Assembly (NCBI RefSeq): GCF_029029505.1 | Contig: NZ_JAKJSD010000019.1 | Location: forward strand, 1 to 64,000 | Direction of reading: 5' to 3' | Length of the DNA: 64,000 bases | Source of the DNA: Ancylomarina sp. DW003 | Lineage (GTDB): Bacteria; Bacteroidota; Bacteroidia; Bacteroidales; Marinifilaceae | Shown: positions 15,962 through 28,677 of the stretch, piece by piece | Layout: every line of letters starts with the position of its first letter | How positions within the stretch are numbered: the stretch's first letter is position 1 | Notes under the pieces: model-generated | What the model was told of the DNA's origin: nothing | What the model saw: only the letters and a program-made list of their open reading frames with translations | The model's database searches: none | Translations under genes and position numbers: made by a program

Positions 15962-17149
15962 ATGGCTAAAGAACATTTTGATAGGTCAAAACCACACGTA
16001 AATATTGGTACTATCGGTCACGTTGACCACGGTAAAACTACCTTAACTGCTGCTATTACAACTGTATTGGCAAATAGAGGTCTTTCTGAGGTTGCATCTT
16101 TCGATTCTATCGATAATGCTCCAGAGGAAAAAGAGAGAGGTATTACTATTAATACTGCTCACGTAGAATATCAAACAGCTAATCGTCACTATGCGCACGT
16201 TGACTGTCCAGGTCACGCGGATTACGTGAAGAATATGGTAACTGGTGCTGCTCAGATGGACGGTGCTATTCTTGTTTGTGCTGCTACTGATGGTCCTATG
16301 CCACAAACTCGCGAGCATATCCTATTGGCTCGTCAGGTAAACGTTCCTAAAATCGTTGTTTTCTTGAATAAAGTTGACATGGTTGATGATGAGGAAATGC
16401 TTGAGCTAGTTGAAATGGAAGTTCGTGAACTTTTAGATTTCTACGAGTTTGATGGTGATAACACTCCTATCATTGCTGGATCTGCTCTAGGTGGATTGAA
16501 CGGTGAGCCTGAGTGGGAAGAGAAGATCATGGAGCTTATGGAAGCTGTTGATACTTGGATTCCACTTCCTCCACGTGATGTAGATAAGGCGTTTTTGATG
16601 CCAGTTGAGGATGTATTCTCTATTACTGGTCGTGGTACTGTTGCTACAGGTCGTATCGAAACTGGTATTGTAAAAACTGGTGAGGAGCTTCAGATTATCG
16701 GTCTTGGTGCTGAAGGAATGAAGACTGTTTGTACTGGTGTTGAGATGTTTCGTAAGATTCTTGACGAAGGTCAAGCTGGTGATAACGTAGGTATCTTGCT
16801 AAGAGGTATTGATAAAGCTGCTATCAAACGTGGTATGGTTATCTGTCACCCTAACACTATCAAGCCTCATACTAAGATTAAAGCTGAGGTTTATGTATTG
16901 AAAAAAGAAGAAGGTGGACGTCACACTCCATTCCATAACAAATACCGTCCTCAGTTCTATATCAGAACTCTTGATGTAACTGGTGAGATTACTCTTCCAG
17001 AAGGTGTTGAGATGGTAATGCCAGGTGATAACGTTACTATCAACGTTGAGTTGATTACTCCAGTAGCTTGTGACTTAGGTCTACGTTTCGCTATCCGTGA
17101 AGGTGGTAGAACAGTGGGTGCAGGTCAGATTACTGAAATTGTAGAGTAA
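15962..17149 (+). CDS. tuf: Elongation factor Tu
   Basis: A 395-residue GTPase delivering aminoacyl-tRNA to the ribosome. It has the P-loop [15 protein letters not shown], switch [30 protein letters not shown] and the domain 2/3 sequences ([19 protein letters not shown]). It is full length. It lies in the phylum-typical position after the tRNA cluster and before tRNA-Trp and secE, and no SD precedes it. Confidence 0.98.
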   Translation: MAKEHFDRSKPHVNIGTIGHVDHGKTTLTAAITTVLANRGLSEVASFDSIDNAPEEKERGITINTAHVEYQTANRHYAHVDCPGHADYVKNMVTGAAQMDGAILVCAATDGPMPQTREHILLARQVNVPKIVVFLNKVDMVDDEEMLELVEMEVRELLDFYEFDGDNTPIIAGSALGGLNGEPEWEEKIMELMEAVDTWIPLPPRDVDKAFLMPVEDVFSITGRGTVATGRIETGIVKTGEELQIIGLGAEGMKTVCTGVEMFRKILDEGQAGDNVGILLRGIDKAAIKRGMVICHPNTIKPHTKIKAEVYVLKKEEGGRHTPFHNKYRPQFYIRTLDVTGEITLPEGVEMVMPGDNVTINVELITPVACDLGLRFAIREGGRTVGAGQITEIVE

Positions 17150-17159
17150 TTTTGATATA

Positions 17160-17188
17160 AAGAGTGATTCGTTTTTCGAATCACTCTT
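17160..17188 (+). terminator. Hairpin after tuf
   Basis: A 12-bp perfect stem AAGAGTGATTCG / CGAATCACTCTT with a 5-nt T loop. Only a short CTTT follows, and tRNA-Trp begins 5 nt later, so it may act as a processing signal or leaky terminator rather than a full stop. Confidence 0.6.
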
Positions 17189-17192
17189 CTTT

Positions 17193-17268
17193 ACGGGTGT
17201 AGCTCAGTTGGCAGAGCACTGGTCTCCAAAACCAGGTGTCGGGAGTTCGAGTCTCTCCACCCGTGCCA
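17193..17268 (+). tRNA. tRNA-Trp (CCA)
   Basis: Acceptor ACGGGTG/CACCCGT, D-arm GCTC/GAGC, anticodon stem CTGGT/ACCAG with loop CTCCAAA (anticodon CCA), and T-arm GGGAG TTCGAGT CTCTC. The 3' GCCA is encoded, unlike the four upstream tRNAs. Confidence 0.95.
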
Positions 17269-17367
17269 AAGGATATTTTGTCTTATAAAATAAGTCTCAC
17301 AAACTGGATTTATTTTGGACTGTGAGACAACTTCCATGTGAATTAATAAAAATTTAATTGTAAGCAC

Positions 17368-17559
17368 ATGAAATTAGTAAATTATATTAAAGACGTTTAT
17401 AACGAACTTACACAGAAAGTATCGTGGCCGTCATGGTCTGAACTTCAAAGCAGTGCTATCGTAGTAATGATAGCTTCAGCAATTATTGCAACTGCAATTT
17501 CCGTAATGGATTTGGGGTTTAAGAGTTTGATGGACACTGTATATAGTATGTTTTACTAA
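17368..17559 (+). CDS. secE: Preprotein translocase subunit SecE
   Basis: A 63-residue single-pass membrane protein. The amphipathic stretch YNELTQKVSWPSWSELQSSA precedes one transmembrane helix (VVMIASAIIATAISVMDLGF), the minimal SecE type. It is a component of SecYEG. It lies 16 nt before nusG, the standard order. Confidence 0.95.
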   Translation: MKLVNYIKDVYNELTQKVSWPSWSELQSSAIVVMIASAIIATAISVMDLGFKSLMDTVYSMFY

Positions 17560-17575
17560 TCACTGAAAAATTAAG

Positions 17576-18124
17576 ATGGCAGAAATTGAAAAGAAATGGT
17601 ATGTTCTACGGGCTGTAGGAGGAAAAGAAAAGAAGGTCCAAGAGTATATCTTAAGTGAGATTTCTAATCTTGGTCTTCAGGATTACGTATCACAGGTTCT
17701 CATTCCAACCGAGAAAGTGTTTGTGGTGCGCAACGGTAAAAAAATTAGCAAGGAAAGAATTTTCTTACCAGGCTATGTTTTAATCGAAGCTGCATTGACA
17801 GGCGAAATTCCTCACATCCTTCGTAGTGTTACGAATGTGATTGGCTTCCTGGGGGATACTAAAGGCGGCGACCCGTCTCCATTGCGACAATCAGAAGTGA
17901 ATCGTATTTTGGGTAAGGTTGACGAACTTACTAATAAAGATGAGGAAATTAGTGTTCCTTATTTTGTTGGCGAGTCGGTAAATGTGACTGATGGACCATT
18001 TAATGGTTTTACTGGTGTGATAGAAGAGGTTAATGCAGAGAAGAGAAAACTGAAAGTTATGGTTAAGATCTTCGGACGTAAGACTCCTCTTGAATTAAGT
18101 TTCATGCAAGTAGAAAAAGAATAA
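17576..18124 (+). CDS. nusG: Transcription termination/antitermination factor NusG
   Basis: A 182-residue protein. The NGN domain starts [17 protein letters not shown] and has [10 protein letters not shown] and VTNVIGFLG. The C-terminal KOW domain has [17 protein letters not shown]. It binds RNA polymerase and couples it to Rho or the ribosome. It is the second gene of the secE-nusG-rplKAJL-rpoBC run. Confidence 0.96.
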   Translation: MAEIEKKWYVLRAVGGKEKKVQEYILSEISNLGLQDYVSQVLIPTEKVFVVRNGKKISKERIFLPGYVLIEAALTGEIPHILRSVTNVIGFLGDTKGGDPSPLRQSEVNRILGKVDELTNKDEEISVPYFVGESVNVTDGPFNGFTGVIEEVNAEKRKLKVMVKIFGRKTPLELSFMQVEKE

Positions 18125-18147
18125 GAAACCTTTAGAAAAGTAAAACT

Positions 18148-18591
18148 ATGGCTAAAGAAGTAGCAGGATTAATAAAGTTGCAGATCAAAGGTGGTGCTGC
18201 AAATCCTTCACCTCCAGTAGGACCAGCATTAGGTGCTAAGGGAGTAAATATTATGGATTTCTGTAAGCAATTCAATGCTAGAACTCAAGATATGGCTGGA
18301 AAAGTTGTTCCAGTTGTAATCACTGTTTACAATGATAGTTCTTTTGAATTTATTACAAAAACTCCTCCTGTTGCTGTTCAGGTTTTGGAAGCTGCAAAAT
18401 TGAAATCAGGTTCTGCGGAATCAAACCGTGTTAAGGTTGGTTCAATTACTTGGGAACAAGTAAGAGCTATCGCAGAAGGAAAGATGAAAGATTTAAATGC
18501 TTTTGAAGTTGAAAGCGCTATGAGTATGGTAGCTGGAACAGCAAGAAGTATGGGTGTCACTATTTCAGGTGATAGTCCGCTTAATCAATAA
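18148..18591 (+). CDS. rplK: 50S ribosomal protein uL11
   Basis: A 147-residue protein with the L11 signature: [20 protein letters not shown], then [17 protein letters not shown] in the N-domain, and the rRNA-binding C-domain ending [16 protein letters not shown]. It is part of the GTPase-associated centre. Confidence 0.97.
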   Translation: MAKEVAGLIKLQIKGGAANPSPPVGPALGAKGVNIMDFCKQFNARTQDMAGKVVPVVITVYNDSSFEFITKTPPVAVQVLEAAKLKSGSAESNRVKVGSITWEQVRAIAEGKMKDLNAFEVESAMSMVAGTARSMGVTISGDSPLNQ

Positions 18592-18611
18592 TTTTTAATA
18601 CTGCATTTAAA

Positions 18612-19304
18612 ATGAGTATAACAAAGAATAGAAAGTTAGCTTTAGAAAAAGTCGAGGCAGATAAGATCTATACTATCGACGAAGCAGCAGCATTGGTTAA
18701 GGAGATTACTACAACTAAATTTGACGCTTCAGTGGACATGGATGTTCGCTTAGGAGTTGACCCTAGAAAAGCGAATCAAATGGTTCGTGGAGTGGTAACT
18801 CTACCTCACGGTACTGGTAAGAATGTTCGTGTTTTAGTACTTTGTACTCCTGATAAGGAAGAAGAAGCTAAAGCTGCAGGCGCTGACTATGTTGGGCTTG
18901 ACGAATTTATTGCTAAGATCAAAGGAGGATGGACTGATATTGATGTTATCATTACAATGCCAACTGTTATGGCTAAAGTAGGTGCACTAGGACGTGTATT
19001 AGGCCCACGTGGTTTAATGCCAAACCCTAAGAGTGGTACTGTAACTATGGACATTGCTAAAGCTGTTAACGAAGTTAAGGCTGGTAAGATTGATTTCAAG
19101 GTCGACAAATATGGTATTATTCATTCATCAGTTGCTAAGGTATCTTTTGAAGCAGATAAAATCAAAGATAATGCTAAAGAATTTGTAGGTATTATCAACA
19201 AGTTGAAGCCATCTGCAGCAAAAGGGACTTACATCAAGAGTGTATACCTGTCAAGTACAATGAGTGTAGGAATTCAGATTGATCCTAAATCACTTATTGA
19301 CTAA
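18612..19304 (+). CDS. rplA: 50S ribosomal protein uL1
   Basis: A 230-residue L1 protein with the conserved core [39 protein letters not shown] and the C-terminal [18 protein letters not shown]. It forms the L1 stalk and in many bacteria represses its own operon. No L1 leader site was searched beyond inspection. Confidence 0.97.
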   Translation: MSITKNRKLALEKVEADKIYTIDEAAALVKEITTTKFDASVDMDVRLGVDPRKANQMVRGVVTLPHGTGKNVRVLVLCTPDKEEEAKAAGADYVGLDEFIAKIKGGWTDIDVIITMPTVMAKVGALGRVLGPRGLMPNPKSGTVTMDIAKAVNEVKAGKIDFKVDKYGIIHSSVAKVSFEADKIKDNAKEFVGIINKLKPSAAKGTYIKSVYLSSTMSVGIQIDPKSLID

Positions 19305-19337
19305 TCAAATTTTTTTTTAATCGAGACCTTGGTAATC

Positions 19338-19844
19338 ATGAAAAAGGAAGACAAAATTCAGATTATTGATAGCTTGACAGAACAAATCAACGCATCAAAC
19401 CATTTTTATCTAGCTGACACTTCAGGAATGGATGCTGAAACAACTTCTGCTTTACGTAGAGCTTGTTTTGAGAAGCAGATCAAAATGATTGTTGTAAAAA
19501 ACACTTTACTTCGTAATGCATTAAATAATGTAGAAGTTGAGTGCAATGATTTGACTGAAACACTTAAGGGAGCTACCTCTCTTATGCTTTCAGATGTGGG
19601 AAATGCTCCTGCTAAGCTAATCAAAGAATTCAATAAGACTAATGAGAAGCCAGTACTAAAAGGAGCTTTTGTTGAAGGAGCTGTTTATATTGGAACTGGT
19701 GAATTAGATACGCTTGCGTCTATCAAGTCTAAGGAAGAACTTATTGGTGATATTATTGCAGCATTGCAATCTCCAATTCAGAAAGTTGTTTCTGCACTAG
19801 AGAACGGTAAGGGTGAAGCTACTGAAGAAGTAGTATCAGAGTAA
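19338..19844 (+). CDS. rplJ: 50S ribosomal protein uL10
   Basis: A 168-residue stalk base protein: KEDKIQIIDSLTEQI, DTSGMDAETTSALRRAC, VVKNTLLRNAL, and a C-terminal helix for bL12 binding (IAALQSPIQKVVSALENG). The frame also opens at TTG 19329. ATG 19338 gives the usual MKKEDK start and is preferred. Only 33 nt separate it from rplA, so there is no room for the long L10 leader seen in E. coli. Confidence 0.95.
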   Translation: MKKEDKIQIIDSLTEQINASNHFYLADTSGMDAETTSALRRACFEKQIKMIVVKNTLLRNALNNVEVECNDLTETLKGATSLMLSDVGNAPAKLIKEFNKTNEKPVLKGAFVEGAVYIGTGELDTLASIKSKEELIGDIIAALQSPIQKVVSALENGKGEATEEVVSE

Positions 19845-19888
19845 GAGTAATATATTTAGAGTATTTTAATTTTAAAAAATAAATCAAA

Positions 19889-20257
19889 ATGGCAGATTTA
19901 AATAAGTTTGCAGAAGAATTAGTTAATTTGACTGTTAAGGAAGTAAGTGAATTAGCTACAATCTTAAAAGAGGAGTACGGAATTGAGCCAGCTGCAGCAG
20001 CAGTTGTAGTTGCTGGTGGTGGTGCTGAAGGTGGTGCTGCTGAGCAGACTGAATTCGACGTAATTCTTAAAGCAGCAGGTGGATCTAAGCTAGCTGTTGT
20101 AAAATTGGTTAAGGAATTAACTGGTCTTGGACTTAAGGATGCTAAGGCTGCAGTTGACGCTGCACCAGCTCCATTGAAAGAGAAAGTTTCTAAAGAAGAA
20201 GCTGAAGCATTAAAAGCACAATTAGAAGAAGCTGGAGCTGAAGTTGAACTTAAATAG
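19889..20257 (+). CDS. rplL: 50S ribosomal protein bL12
   Basis: A 122-residue acidic stalk protein. It has an N-terminal dimerisation helix, an Ala/Gly-rich hinge ([19 protein letters not shown]) and the C-terminal domain [18 protein letters not shown]...[14 protein letters not shown]. Present as multiple dimers on uL10. Confidence 0.97.
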   Translation: MADLNKFAEELVNLTVKEVSELATILKEEYGIEPAAAAVVVAGGGAEGGAAEQTEFDVILKAAGGSKLAVVKLVKELTGLGLKDAKAAVDAAPAPLKEKVSKEEAEALKAQLEEAGAEVELK

Positions 20258-20292
20258 AAGCGCTAAGACCTTTAAATAAGGTTATTCTTGGT

Positions 20293-20320
20293 TTAGAGTT
20301 TCATTAATTTGGAACTCTAA
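20293..20320 (+). terminator. Possible attenuator hairpin between rplL and rpoB
   Basis: TTAGAGTT and AACTCTAA separated by 12 nt, followed by GCCTTTTTG. The position matches the partial terminator known between rplL and rpoB in other bacteria. Activity is inferred. Confidence 0.5.
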
Positions 20321-20367
20321 GCCTTTTTGTTGTTTATTATTGTTTAGGTTCAATTAATTTCAAGTAA

Positions 20368-23300
20368 ATGTCTTCAAATACTATTAGTCAAAGAATTAGT
20401 TTTGCTTCGAATAAAGATCAGTTTTTATATCCTGACTTTTTGGAAGTACAATTAAAATCTTTTCAAGACTTTTTTCAGTTGGAAACAATTTCTGAAAAAA
20501 GAAAGAGCGAAGGATTATTTAAGGTATTTAGTGAGAATTTCCCAATTACAGATACGAGAAACAATTTCGTATTGGAATTTCTTGACTATTTTGTTGATCC
20601 ACCACGTTACTCTATCGAAGAGTGTATTGAACGAGGCCTTAGTTATAGTGTGCCCCTTAAAGCCAAACTAAAGCTATATTGTACAGATCCTGAGCATGAG
20701 GATTTTGATACAGTTATTCAAGATGTATATCTTGGAACAGTTCCTTACATGACCGAAAAAGGTACATTTGTTATCAATGGTGCAGAACGTGTTGTTGTTT
20801 CTCAGCTTCACCGTTCACCAGGTGTATTCTTCGGACAAAGTTTACATACCAACGGAACTAAGTTATATTCCGCTCGTATTATTCCTTTCAAAGGATCATG
20901 GATCGAGTTTGCTACTGACATTAATAATGTCATGTATGCTTATATCGACCGTAAGAAAAAGCTTCCTGTTACCACTCTGTTAAGATCGATTGGTTTCGAA
21001 AGCGATAAAGAAATTCTTGAGATCTTTGATCTCGCTGATGAGATTAAAGTTTCAAAAACCGGACTTAAAAAAGTTGTCGGTCGTAAACTTGCCGCTCGTG
21101 TTCTTAAATCTTGGATTGAAGACTTCGTAGATGAGGATACAGGAGAGGTTGTTTCTATCGAACGTAACGAAGTTATCATCGATAGAGAAACTATAATTGA
21201 ACCAGAACACATAGAAGAAATTCTTGAGTCAGGTGCTAAGACTATCTTATTACACAAGGAGCAGCAAAATCTTGCTGACTATGCGATTATTTATAATACG
21301 TTGCAGAAAGACCCTTGTAACTCTGAGAAAGAAGCAGTTCTTCATATCTATCGTCAATTAAGAAACTCTGAGCCACCAGATGAGGCGACAGCTCGTGATG
21401 TAATTGATAAGTTGTTCTTCTCTGACAAACGTTACGATTTAGGTGATGTTGGTCGTTACAGAATCAACAAAAAACTTGGTTTAAATACTGATGGTGATAC
21501 TAAAGTATTGACTAAGGAAGATATTATAGAAATTATCAAGTACCTTATTAAGCTATTGAATGCGCGTACTGATGTGGATGATATTGACCACTTGAGTAAC
21601 CGTCGTGTTCGTACCGTAGGGGAACAATTATATAGTCAGTTTGGTGTTGGTTTAGCTCGTATGGCGCGTACTATTCGTGAAAGAATGAATGTTCGTGATA
21701 ACGAGGTATTTACTCCAATTGACTTGATTAACTCGAAGACTTTGTCTTCAGTTATCAATTCATTCTTCGGAACAAATGCTTTATCTCAGTTTATGGATCA
21801 AACGAATCCACTTGCCGAGGTAACTCATAAAAGAAGAATGTCAGCTCTTGGACCAGGTGGTCTGTCTCGTGAGAGAGCAGGTTTCGAGGTTCGAGATGTT
21901 CACTATACTCACTATGGTCGTTTATGTCCTATTGAAACACCAGAGGGACCAAATATTGGTTTGATCTCTTCTTTATGTGTTTTCGCTAAGATTAATGATC
22001 TTGGGTTTATTGAAACACCATACCGTAAGGTTGTGGATGGGAAAGTTGATCTTAGTCACGAAGGTGTAGGTTATTTATCTGCAGAAGAGGAAGAAGGATT
22101 GACTATTGCACAAGCAAATGCTCCACTGAATGAAGATGGTTCATTTGTAAATGCAAAAGCAAAATCACGTAAAGATGGTGACTTCCCATTTGAAGAGATT
22201 GAGAATTTAGATTTGATGGACGTTGCGCCTAATCAGATTGCTTCTATGGCGGCTTCTTTGATTCCGTTCCTTGAGCATGATGATGCCAACCGTGCTTTGA
22301 TGGGATCGAATATGATGCGTCAGGCTGTTCCTGTAATCAAACCTGAATCTCCAGTTGTAGGTACTGGTCTTGAGGCAACTGTTGCTAAGGACTCCCGTAC
22401 TCAGATTGTAGCTGAAAGAAATGGTGTTGTTGAATTTGTTGATGCAACAAAAATTGTAATCGCTTACGAAAGAAGCGAAAATGAAGCATTTGTGAGTTTT
22501 GAATCAAATGTTGTCACTTACAATTTACCAAAATATCAAAAAACAAACCAGGGAACTACTATTGACCTTAAGCCTATTGTAGCTAAAGGTGACAAGTTAG
22601 TTAAAGGCCAAATCCTGACTGATGGATATGGTACACAAACTGGTGAGTTAGCACTTGGTCGTAACCTTAAGGTGGCATTTATGCCTTGGAAAGGTTATAA
22701 CTATGAGGATGCGATTGTAATTTCTGAGCGTATTGTTAAGGATGATGTATTTACTTCAATTCACGTTGATGAATATACTCTTGAAGTACGTGACACGAAG
22801 CGTGGTATGGAAGAATTAACTTCTGATATTCCTAACGTAAGTGAGGAAGCTACACGTAACCTTGATGAAAATGGTTTGATTCGTATTGGTGCGAATGTAG
22901 AACCAGGCGATATCCTTATCGGTAAGATTACTCCTAAAGGAGAATCTGATCCTTCTCCAGAAGAGAAATTGCTTCGTGCAATTTTCGGTGATAAAGCAGG
23001 TGATGTAAAAGATGCATCTCTTAAAGCTTCACCTTCACTTCGTGGTGTTGTGATTGAGAAGAAATTATTCTCTCGTGCCGTGCGCGATCGTAAGTCGAAG
23101 CAAAGTGATAAGCCATTATTGCAGAAACTTGATGAAGAATTTGACAAAACTATTGCAAGCTTAAACACCCTTCTTATTGAGAAATTGTTTACGATTGTTA
23201 ATGGTAAAACTTCACAAGGTGTTAAGGATTATTTGAGTGTTGACTTGATTCCTAAAGGCGTTAAGTTTACTCAGAAATTATTAATGGAGATTAATTACCT

Positions 23301-24180
23301 TCAGGTTGACCCTAATAAGTGGACTACTGATAAGGAAAAGAATGAAACCATTAAGACCTTACTGCATAATTACGTTATTAAGTACAAAGAACTTGATAGT
23401 GCAAGTAAGCGTAAAAAATACAATGTTACTATCGGAGATGAAATGCCAGTAGGTATCATCCAAATGGCTAAGGTTTATGTTGCTAAAAAACGTAAGCTTC
23501 AGATTGGTGATAAGATGGCAGGTCGTCACGGTAATAAAGGTATTGTTTCACGTGTTGTTCGTCAGGAAGATATGCCATTCCTTGAGGATGGAACTACTGT
23601 TGACATTTGCTTGAACCCACTTGGTGTACCATCTCGTATGAATCTTGGGCAGGTTTTCGAAACCGTTCTTGGATGGGCTGGTATTGAACTAGGGTTGAAG
23701 TTTGCGACACCGATTTTCGATGGTGCAAGTCTAGACGAAATTACTGCATATACTGACAAAGCTGGTGTTCCTGCTTTCGGTAAAGCTTACCTTCATGATG
23801 GAGGTACTGGTGTAAGATTTGATCAGCCTGCTACGGTTGGTGTTATCTACATGCTGAAACTAGGTCACATGGTTGATGATAAGATGCACGCGCGTTCTAT
23901 CGGTCCTTATTCTCTGATTACTCAGCAACCACTTGGTGGTAAGGCTCAGTTTGGTGGTCAGCGTTTTGGAGAGATGGAGGTTTGGGCTCTTGAGGCCTTT
24001 GGTGCTGCCCATATTCTACAGGAAATCTTGACTATTAAGTCGGATGATGTGATGGGTAGAGCGAAAGCTTATGAAGCTATCGTTAAAGGTGAACCTATGC
24101 CAGCTCCAGGTATTCCTGAATCTCTAAACGTGTTATTACACGAATTAAGAGGTCTTGGCTTGAGCGTTAAATTAGTATAA
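20368..24180 (+). CDS. rpoB: RNA polymerase beta subunit
   Basis: The 1270-residue catalytic subunit, complete from [17 protein letters not shown] to [11 protein letters not shown]. Recognisable regions include the rifampicin-pocket segment [20 protein letters not shown] and [14 protein letters not shown], the [15 protein letters not shown] active-site region and the C-terminal clamp [21 protein letters not shown]. The rif region looks wild type (Q, D and H present in LSQFMDQTN and THKRR). rpoC follows after a hairpin-bearing 81-nt gap. Confidence 0.98.
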   Translation: MSSNTISQRISFASNKDQFLYPDFLEVQLKSFQDFFQLETISEKRKSEGLFKVFSENFPITDTRNNFVLEFLDYFVDPPRYSIEECIERGLSYSVPLKAKLKLYCTDPEHEDFDTVIQDVYLGTVPYMTEKGTFVINGAERVVVSQLHRSPGVFFGQSLHTNGTKLYSARIIPFKGSWIEFATDINNVMYAYIDRKKKLPVTTLLRSIGFESDKEILEIFDLADEIKVSKTGLKKVVGRKLAARVLKSWIEDFVDEDTGEVVSIERNEVIIDRETIIEPEHIEEILESGAKTILLHKEQQNLADYAIIYNTLQKDPCNSEKEAVLHIYRQLRNSEPPDEATARDVIDKLFFSDKRYDLGDVGRYRINKKLGLNTDGDTKVLTKEDIIEIIKYLIKLLNARTDVDDIDHLSNRRVRTVGEQLYSQFGVGLARMARTIRERMNVRDNEVFTPIDLINSKTLSSVINSFFGTNALSQFMDQTNPLAEVTHKRRMSALGPGGLSRERAGFEVRDVHYTHYGRLCPIETPEGPNIGLISSLCVFAKINDLGFIETPYRKVVDGKVDLSHEGVGYLSAEEEEGLTIAQANAPLNEDGSFVNAKAKSRKDGDFPFEEIENLDLMDVAPNQIASMAASLIPFLEHDDANRALMGSNMMRQAVPVIKPESPVVGTGLEATVAKDSRTQIVAERNGVVEFVDATKIVIAYERSENEAFVSFESNVVTYNLPKYQKTNQGTTIDLKPIVAKGDKLVKGQILTDGYGTQTGELALGRNLKVAFMPWKGYNYEDAIVISERIVKDDVFTSIHVDEYTLEVRDTKRGMEELTSDIPNVSEEATRNLDENGLIRIGANVEPGDILIGKITPKGESDPSPEEKLLRAIFGDKAGDVKDASLKASPSLRGVVIEKKLFSRAVRDRKSKQSDKPLLQKLDEEFDKTIASLNTLLIEKLFTIVNGKTSQGVKDYLSVDLIPKGVKFTQKLLMEINYLQVDPNKWTTDKEKNETIKTLLHNYVIKYKELDSASKRKKYNVTIGDEMPVGIIQMAKVYVAKKRKLQIGDKMAGRHGNKGIVSRVVRQEDMPFLEDGTTVDICLNPLGVPSRMNLGQVFETVLGWAGIELGLKFATPIFDGASLDEITAYTDKAGVPAFGKAYLHDGGTGVRFDQPATVGVIYMLKLGHMVDDKMHARSIGPYSLITQQPLGGKAQFGGQRFGEMEVWALEAFGAAHILQEILTIKSDDVMGRAKAYEAIVKGEPMPAPGIPESLNVLLHELRGLGLSVKLV

Positions 24181-24191
24181 GCCTTATATAG

Positions 24192-24224
24192 AAAGTGAAT
24201 GTTGGTTCTTCCGACATTCACTTT
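24192..24224 (+). other. Intercistronic hairpin between rpoB and rpoC
   Basis: A 14-bp stem (24192-24205 with 24211-24224, one T-G wobble) and a 5-nt loop. It is followed by only TCATG, so it is not a strong terminator. It is a candidate RNA processing or stability element. Confidence 0.6.
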
Positions 24225-24261
24225 TCATGAATCAATTTGTTAATATCCTAATTTTCAATAT

Positions 24262-27200
24262 ATGGCATTCAGAAGAGATAACAAAGTAAAGAGTAATTTT
24301 ACAAAAATCTCTATCAGTCTTGCTTCTCCTGAGGAGATCTTAGAAAGATCCAGTGGTGAAGTTTTAAAGCCTGAAACCATCAACTATCGTACTTATAAGC
24401 CAGAACGTGACGGTTTATTCTGTGAAAGAATTTTCGGTCCTGTGAAGGATTATGAGTGTCATTGTGGTAAATACAAGCGTATCCGTTACCGTGGTATTGT
24501 TTGTGACCGATGTGGTGTTGAGGTAACCGAGAAAAAAGTACGTCGTGAGCGTATGGGGCACATCCAGTTGGTTGTACCTGTAGCACATATTTGGTATTTT
24601 AAATCGTTGCCAAATAAAATTGGTTACCTTTTAGGTTTACCAACAAAAAAATTAGATACTATCATTTATTACGAACGTTATGTCGTAATTAACCCAGGTG
24701 TAAAAGCCGCTGATGGTGTCAATTACCTTGATTTCCTAACAGAAGAAGAATATTTAGATATTCTTGATGAACTTCCAATGGAAAATCAATTCCTAGATGA
24801 TGAAGATCCAAATAAGTTTATTGCTAAAATGGGTGCTGATGCACTTTGCAGTTTATTATCACGTTTAGATCTTGATTCATTATCATATGAGTTACGTCAT
24901 AAGGCTAACACTGAGACTTCACAGCAGCGTAAAAACGAAGCTTTGAAACGTCTTCAAGTTGTTGGTGCTTTCCGTGATTCAAAGGAAGTAAACAATCCAG
25001 AATGGATGGTTGTTAAAGTTGTTCCTGTAATTCCACCAGAATTACGTCCATTGGTTCCATTGGATGGTGGTCGTTTCGCAACTTCTGACTTGAATGACCT
25101 TTACCGTCGTGTAATCATTCGTAACAACCGTCTGAAAAGATTAATCGAAATCAAAGCTCCGGAAGTAATTTTACGTAACGAGAAACGTATGCTTCAGGAA
25201 GCTGTAGATTCACTATTTGATAACTCACGTAAATCTAATGCGGTTAAGACAGAAAACAACCGTCCTTTGAAATCTCTTTCAGATTCATTGAAAGGTAAGC
25301 AAGGTCGTTTCCGTCAGAATCTATTGGGTAAGCGTGTTGACTATTCTGCTCGTTCGGTAATTGTTGTAGGTCCGGATTTGGAAATGCACGAGTGTGGTAT
25401 CCCTAAGGATATGGCTGCTGAACTTTATAAGCCTTTCGTTATTCGTAAGCTTATTGAGCGTGGAATTGTAAAGACTGTTAAGTCGGCTAAGAAAATCGTA
25501 GATCGTAAAGATCCTGTGGTTTGGGATATCCTTGAGAATGTATTGAAAGGACATCCGGTACTACTTAACCGTGCTCCTACGCTTCACCGTTTGGGTATCC
25601 AGTCTTTCCAACCAAAACTTATTGAAGGAAAAGCGATTCGTCTTCATCCTCTTGCATGTACCGGTTTCAATGCCGATTTTGATGGTGACCAGATGGCGGT
25701 TCACTTGCCTTTAGGTAATGAAGCTGTTCTTGAGGCTCAGATGTTAATGTTGTGTTCTCACAATATTCTGAATCCTGCCAATGGTACTCCAATTACTGTT
25801 CCATCTCAGGATATGGTACTTGGTCTTTACTATATTACAAAGGCTAGAACAGGTTGTAAAGGTGAAGGTATTACTTTCTACTCAGCGGAAGAGGCAATGA
25901 TTGCTTTTAATGAAAAAGCCGTTGATCTTCATGCTAAGATTAAAGTAAAAGTTAAGGATCTTAATGAAAATGACGAATTGGTTGACACTATTGTTGAGAC
26001 AACTATTGGTCGTATCATCGTAAATGAGTGTACTCCTGCACAAGCTGGTTTCTTAAACCAACTGATTACAAAGAGAGCTCTACGTGATATCATTGGATAC
26101 GTTTATAAGAAGTGTGGTGTTCACGCTACTGCTAAATTCCTTGATGATATTAAAAACTTAGGTTACCGTAAAGCATTCGAAGGTGGACTATCGTTTAACC
26201 TTTCTGATGTTAAAGTTCCTGATGAGAAAGAAGGAATGGTAGCTGACGGTTACGCGCAAGTTGAAGAAGTATTGAATAACTATAATATGGGTTTCATTAC
26301 GAACAACGAGCGTTACAACCAGATTATTGATATCTGGACGCATGTAAATGCTAATCTGACTCAAACATTGATGACTCAGTTGGAAAACGATAACCAAGGT
26401 TTCAACTCTGTATATATGATGCTTGATTCTGGTGCTCGTGGATCGCGAGAGCAGATTCGTCAGTTGGGTGGTATGCGTGGTTTGATGGCTAAGCCTCAGA
26501 AATCTGGAGCTAAAGGTGGTCAGATTATTGAGAATCCAATTCTTTCAAACTTTAAGGAAGGTCTTTCTGTACTTGAGTACTTTATTTCTACTCACGGTGC
26601 GCGTAAAGGTCTTGCGGATACGGCACTTAAAACAGCCGATGCGGGTTACTTAACTCGTCGTTTGGTTGATGTTGCTCAGGATGTTATTATTCATGAAGCT
26701 GATTGTGGTACATTAAGAGGTCTTTCTGCATCTGCAATTAAGAATCAGGAAGATGTTGTAGCATCACTTTTCGAAAGAATTTTAGGTCGTACAACTGTTC
26801 ACGATGTTTTCCATCCATTAACTGGTGAGCTACTTGTAGCTTCAGGTATGGAGATTACAGAGGAAATTGCTGAAGCTATTGAAACTTCTCCAGTTGAAAC
26901 TGTTGAGATTCGTTCAGTATTAACTTGTGAAGCTCGTCAGGGTGTTTGTGCTAAATGTTATGGACGTAACCTTGCTAGTGGTGAACTGGTTCAAAAAGGT
27001 GAAGCTGTCGGTGTAATTGCTGCACAGTCAATCGGTGAGCCGGGTACACAGTTAACACTTCGTACTTTCCACGTAGGGGGTACCGCGGGTAACGTATCTG
27101 CAGAAAACTCGGTTGTTTCTAAATACGATGGTATTGCAGAGTTCGAAGAATTAAGAACTGTTTCGCATACTTCTGAAGATGGAAAAACTTATGATGTTGT

Positions 27201-28527
27201 AATCGGTCGTTTGGCTGAATTACGTATCATCGATAAGAATACAAATATTGCAGTATCTACACATACTATTCCTTACGGTTCTAAACTGTTTATTAAGGAT
27301 GGTGTTGATGTTTCAAAAGAAGAATTGATTTGTGAGTGGGATCCATATAATGCCATGATCATCTCTGAATTCTCAGGTAAGATTTCATTCGATAACTTGA
27401 TTGAAGGTGTTACTTATAATGAGGAGTCTGATGAAGCAACAGGTTTTGCTGAGAAAGTAATTATCGAATCTAAGGATAAAGCTAAGAATGCAAGTGTTAG
27501 AATCTTAGGAGCTGACGGTGAAATTCTTAAATCTTATAACTTACCAGTAGGTGCTCACGTTTCTGTAAACGAAGGTGACATGATTACTATTGGTCAATCA
27601 GTTGTTAAGATTCCTAGAAACGTTGGTAAGACGGGTGATATTACCGGGGGGCTTCCTCGTGTTACTGAGTTGTTTGAGGCTCGTAACCCATCTAATCCAG
27701 CAGTTGTTTCTGAGATTGACGGTGAAATTACTTTCGGTAAGATCAAGCGTGGTAATCGTGAGGTTATTGTAACTTCAAGAACAGGTCAGGAGAAGAAGTA
27801 CTTAGTACCTCTATCTAAGCAAATGCTTGTTCAAGAGAACGATTACATTAGAGCTGGTACACCACTTTCTGATGGTGCTACTACACCTGCTGATATCTTA
27901 GCAATTAAAGGTCCTACAAAAGTTCAGGAATATATCGTGAACGAAGTACAGGATGTATACCGTATGCAGGGTGTGAAGATTAACGATAAGCACTTTGAAA
28001 TTATCGTTCGTCAGATGATGCGTAAGGTTGTTATTGCTGATCCGGGAGATACAACTTTCTTGGAGAAACAAATCGTTGATAAACAAGCATTCATGCTTGA
28101 GAACGATGAGATTTTCGGTAAAAAAGTTGTTGTTGATGCTGGAGATTCTAACGAATTAGTATCAGGACAGATTGTTACTGCCAGACAATTACGTGATGTG
28201 AATTCAGTATTGAAGCGTAAGGATATGAAATTAGTTGTTGCTCGTGATGTTATCGCAGCTACTTCTACTCAGATTCTACAGGGTATTACCCGTGCGTCAC
28301 TTCAAACTCGATCATTTATTTCAGCTGCTTCTTTCCAGGAGACAACTAAAGTATTGAACGAGGCTGCAATTCGTGGTAAGGTTGATCAACTTGAAGGATT
28401 GAAAGAGAACGTTATTTGCGGTCACTTAATTCCTGCTGGTACTGGTCTTCGCGACTACAAAGACATCGTTGTTGGAGCTAAAGAAGATTACGAAAAACTT
28501 CTTGCTAATACATCTACAGAAGAGTAA
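24262..28527 (+). CDS. rpoC: RNA polymerase beta' subunit
   Basis: A 1421-residue subunit. The N-terminal zinc site is [20 protein letters not shown], the catalytic Mg motif is [14 protein letters not shown], and the second zinc region is [17 protein letters not shown]. The trigger loop region lies near [20 protein letters not shown]. The C-terminus is complete and a strong terminator follows, ending the ribosomal/RNAP transcription unit. Confidence 0.98.
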   Translation: MAFRRDNKVKSNFTKISISLASPEEILERSSGEVLKPETINYRTYKPERDGLFCERIFGPVKDYECHCGKYKRIRYRGIVCDRCGVEVTEKKVRRERMGHIQLVVPVAHIWYFKSLPNKIGYLLGLPTKKLDTIIYYERYVVINPGVKAADGVNYLDFLTEEEYLDILDELPMENQFLDDEDPNKFIAKMGADALCSLLSRLDLDSLSYELRHKANTETSQQRKNEALKRLQVVGAFRDSKEVNNPEWMVVKVVPVIPPELRPLVPLDGGRFATSDLNDLYRRVIIRNNRLKRLIEIKAPEVILRNEKRMLQEAVDSLFDNSRKSNAVKTENNRPLKSLSDSLKGKQGRFRQNLLGKRVDYSARSVIVVGPDLEMHECGIPKDMAAELYKPFVIRKLIERGIVKTVKSAKKIVDRKDPVVWDILENVLKGHPVLLNRAPTLHRLGIQSFQPKLIEGKAIRLHPLACTGFNADFDGDQMAVHLPLGNEAVLEAQMLMLCSHNILNPANGTPITVPSQDMVLGLYYITKARTGCKGEGITFYSAEEAMIAFNEKAVDLHAKIKVKVKDLNENDELVDTIVETTIGRIIVNECTPAQAGFLNQLITKRALRDIIGYVYKKCGVHATAKFLDDIKNLGYRKAFEGGLSFNLSDVKVPDEKEGMVADGYAQVEEVLNNYNMGFITNNERYNQIIDIWTHVNANLTQTLMTQLENDNQGFNSVYMMLDSGARGSREQIRQLGGMRGLMAKPQKSGAKGGQIIENPILSNFKEGLSVLEYFISTHGARKGLADTALKTADAGYLTRRLVDVAQDVIIHEADCGTLRGLSASAIKNQEDVVASLFERILGRTTVHDVFHPLTGELLVASGMEITEEIAEAIETSPVETVEIRSVLTCEARQGVCAKCYGRNLASGELVQKGEAVGVIAAQSIGEPGTQLTLRTFHVGGTAGNVSAENSVVSKYDGIAEFEELRTVSHTSEDGKTYDVVIGRLAELRIIDKNTNIAVSTHTIPYGSKLFIKDGVDVSKEELICEWDPYNAMIISEFSGKISFDNLIEGVTYNEESDEATGFAEKVIIESKDKAKNASVRILGADGEILKSYNLPVGAHVSVNEGDMITIGQSVVKIPRNVGKTGDITGGLPRVTELFEARNPSNPAVVSEIDGEITFGKIKRGNREVIVTSRTGQEKKYLVPLSKQMLVQENDYIRAGTPLSDGATTPADILAIKGPTKVQEYIVNEVQDVYRMQGVKINDKHFEIIVRQMMRKVVIADPGDTTFLEKQIVDKQAFMLENDEIFGKKVVVDAGDSNELVSGQIVTARQLRDVNSVLKRKDMKLVVARDVIAATSTQILQGITRASLQTRSFISAASFQETTKVLNEAAIRGKVDQLEGLKENVICGHLIPAGTGLRDYKDIVVGAKEDYEKLLANTSTEE

Positions 28528-28546
28528 AAATCTCTTACTAAATACG

Positions 28547-28580
28547 AAGGCTGTTTCATTTATTGAAACAGCCTTTTTTT
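28547..28580 (+). terminator. Rho-independent terminator after rpoC
   Basis: A 12-bp stem AAGGCTGTTTCA / TGAAACAGCCTT with a 5-nt loop and a T-run. Confidence 0.9.
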
Positions 28581-28677
28581 ATACTTCAGTCCGAATATAT
28601 TTTATTATTTTAGCTAAGCTCAATTAATGAGCTTCAAAATCAAATAAACTTCTGATACAGAACTAAAAATATTTATA

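Noticed and set aside
19305-19337. Long L10-binding leader before rplJ
   Set aside because: Only 33 nt separate rplA and rplJ, too short for the known leader structure.
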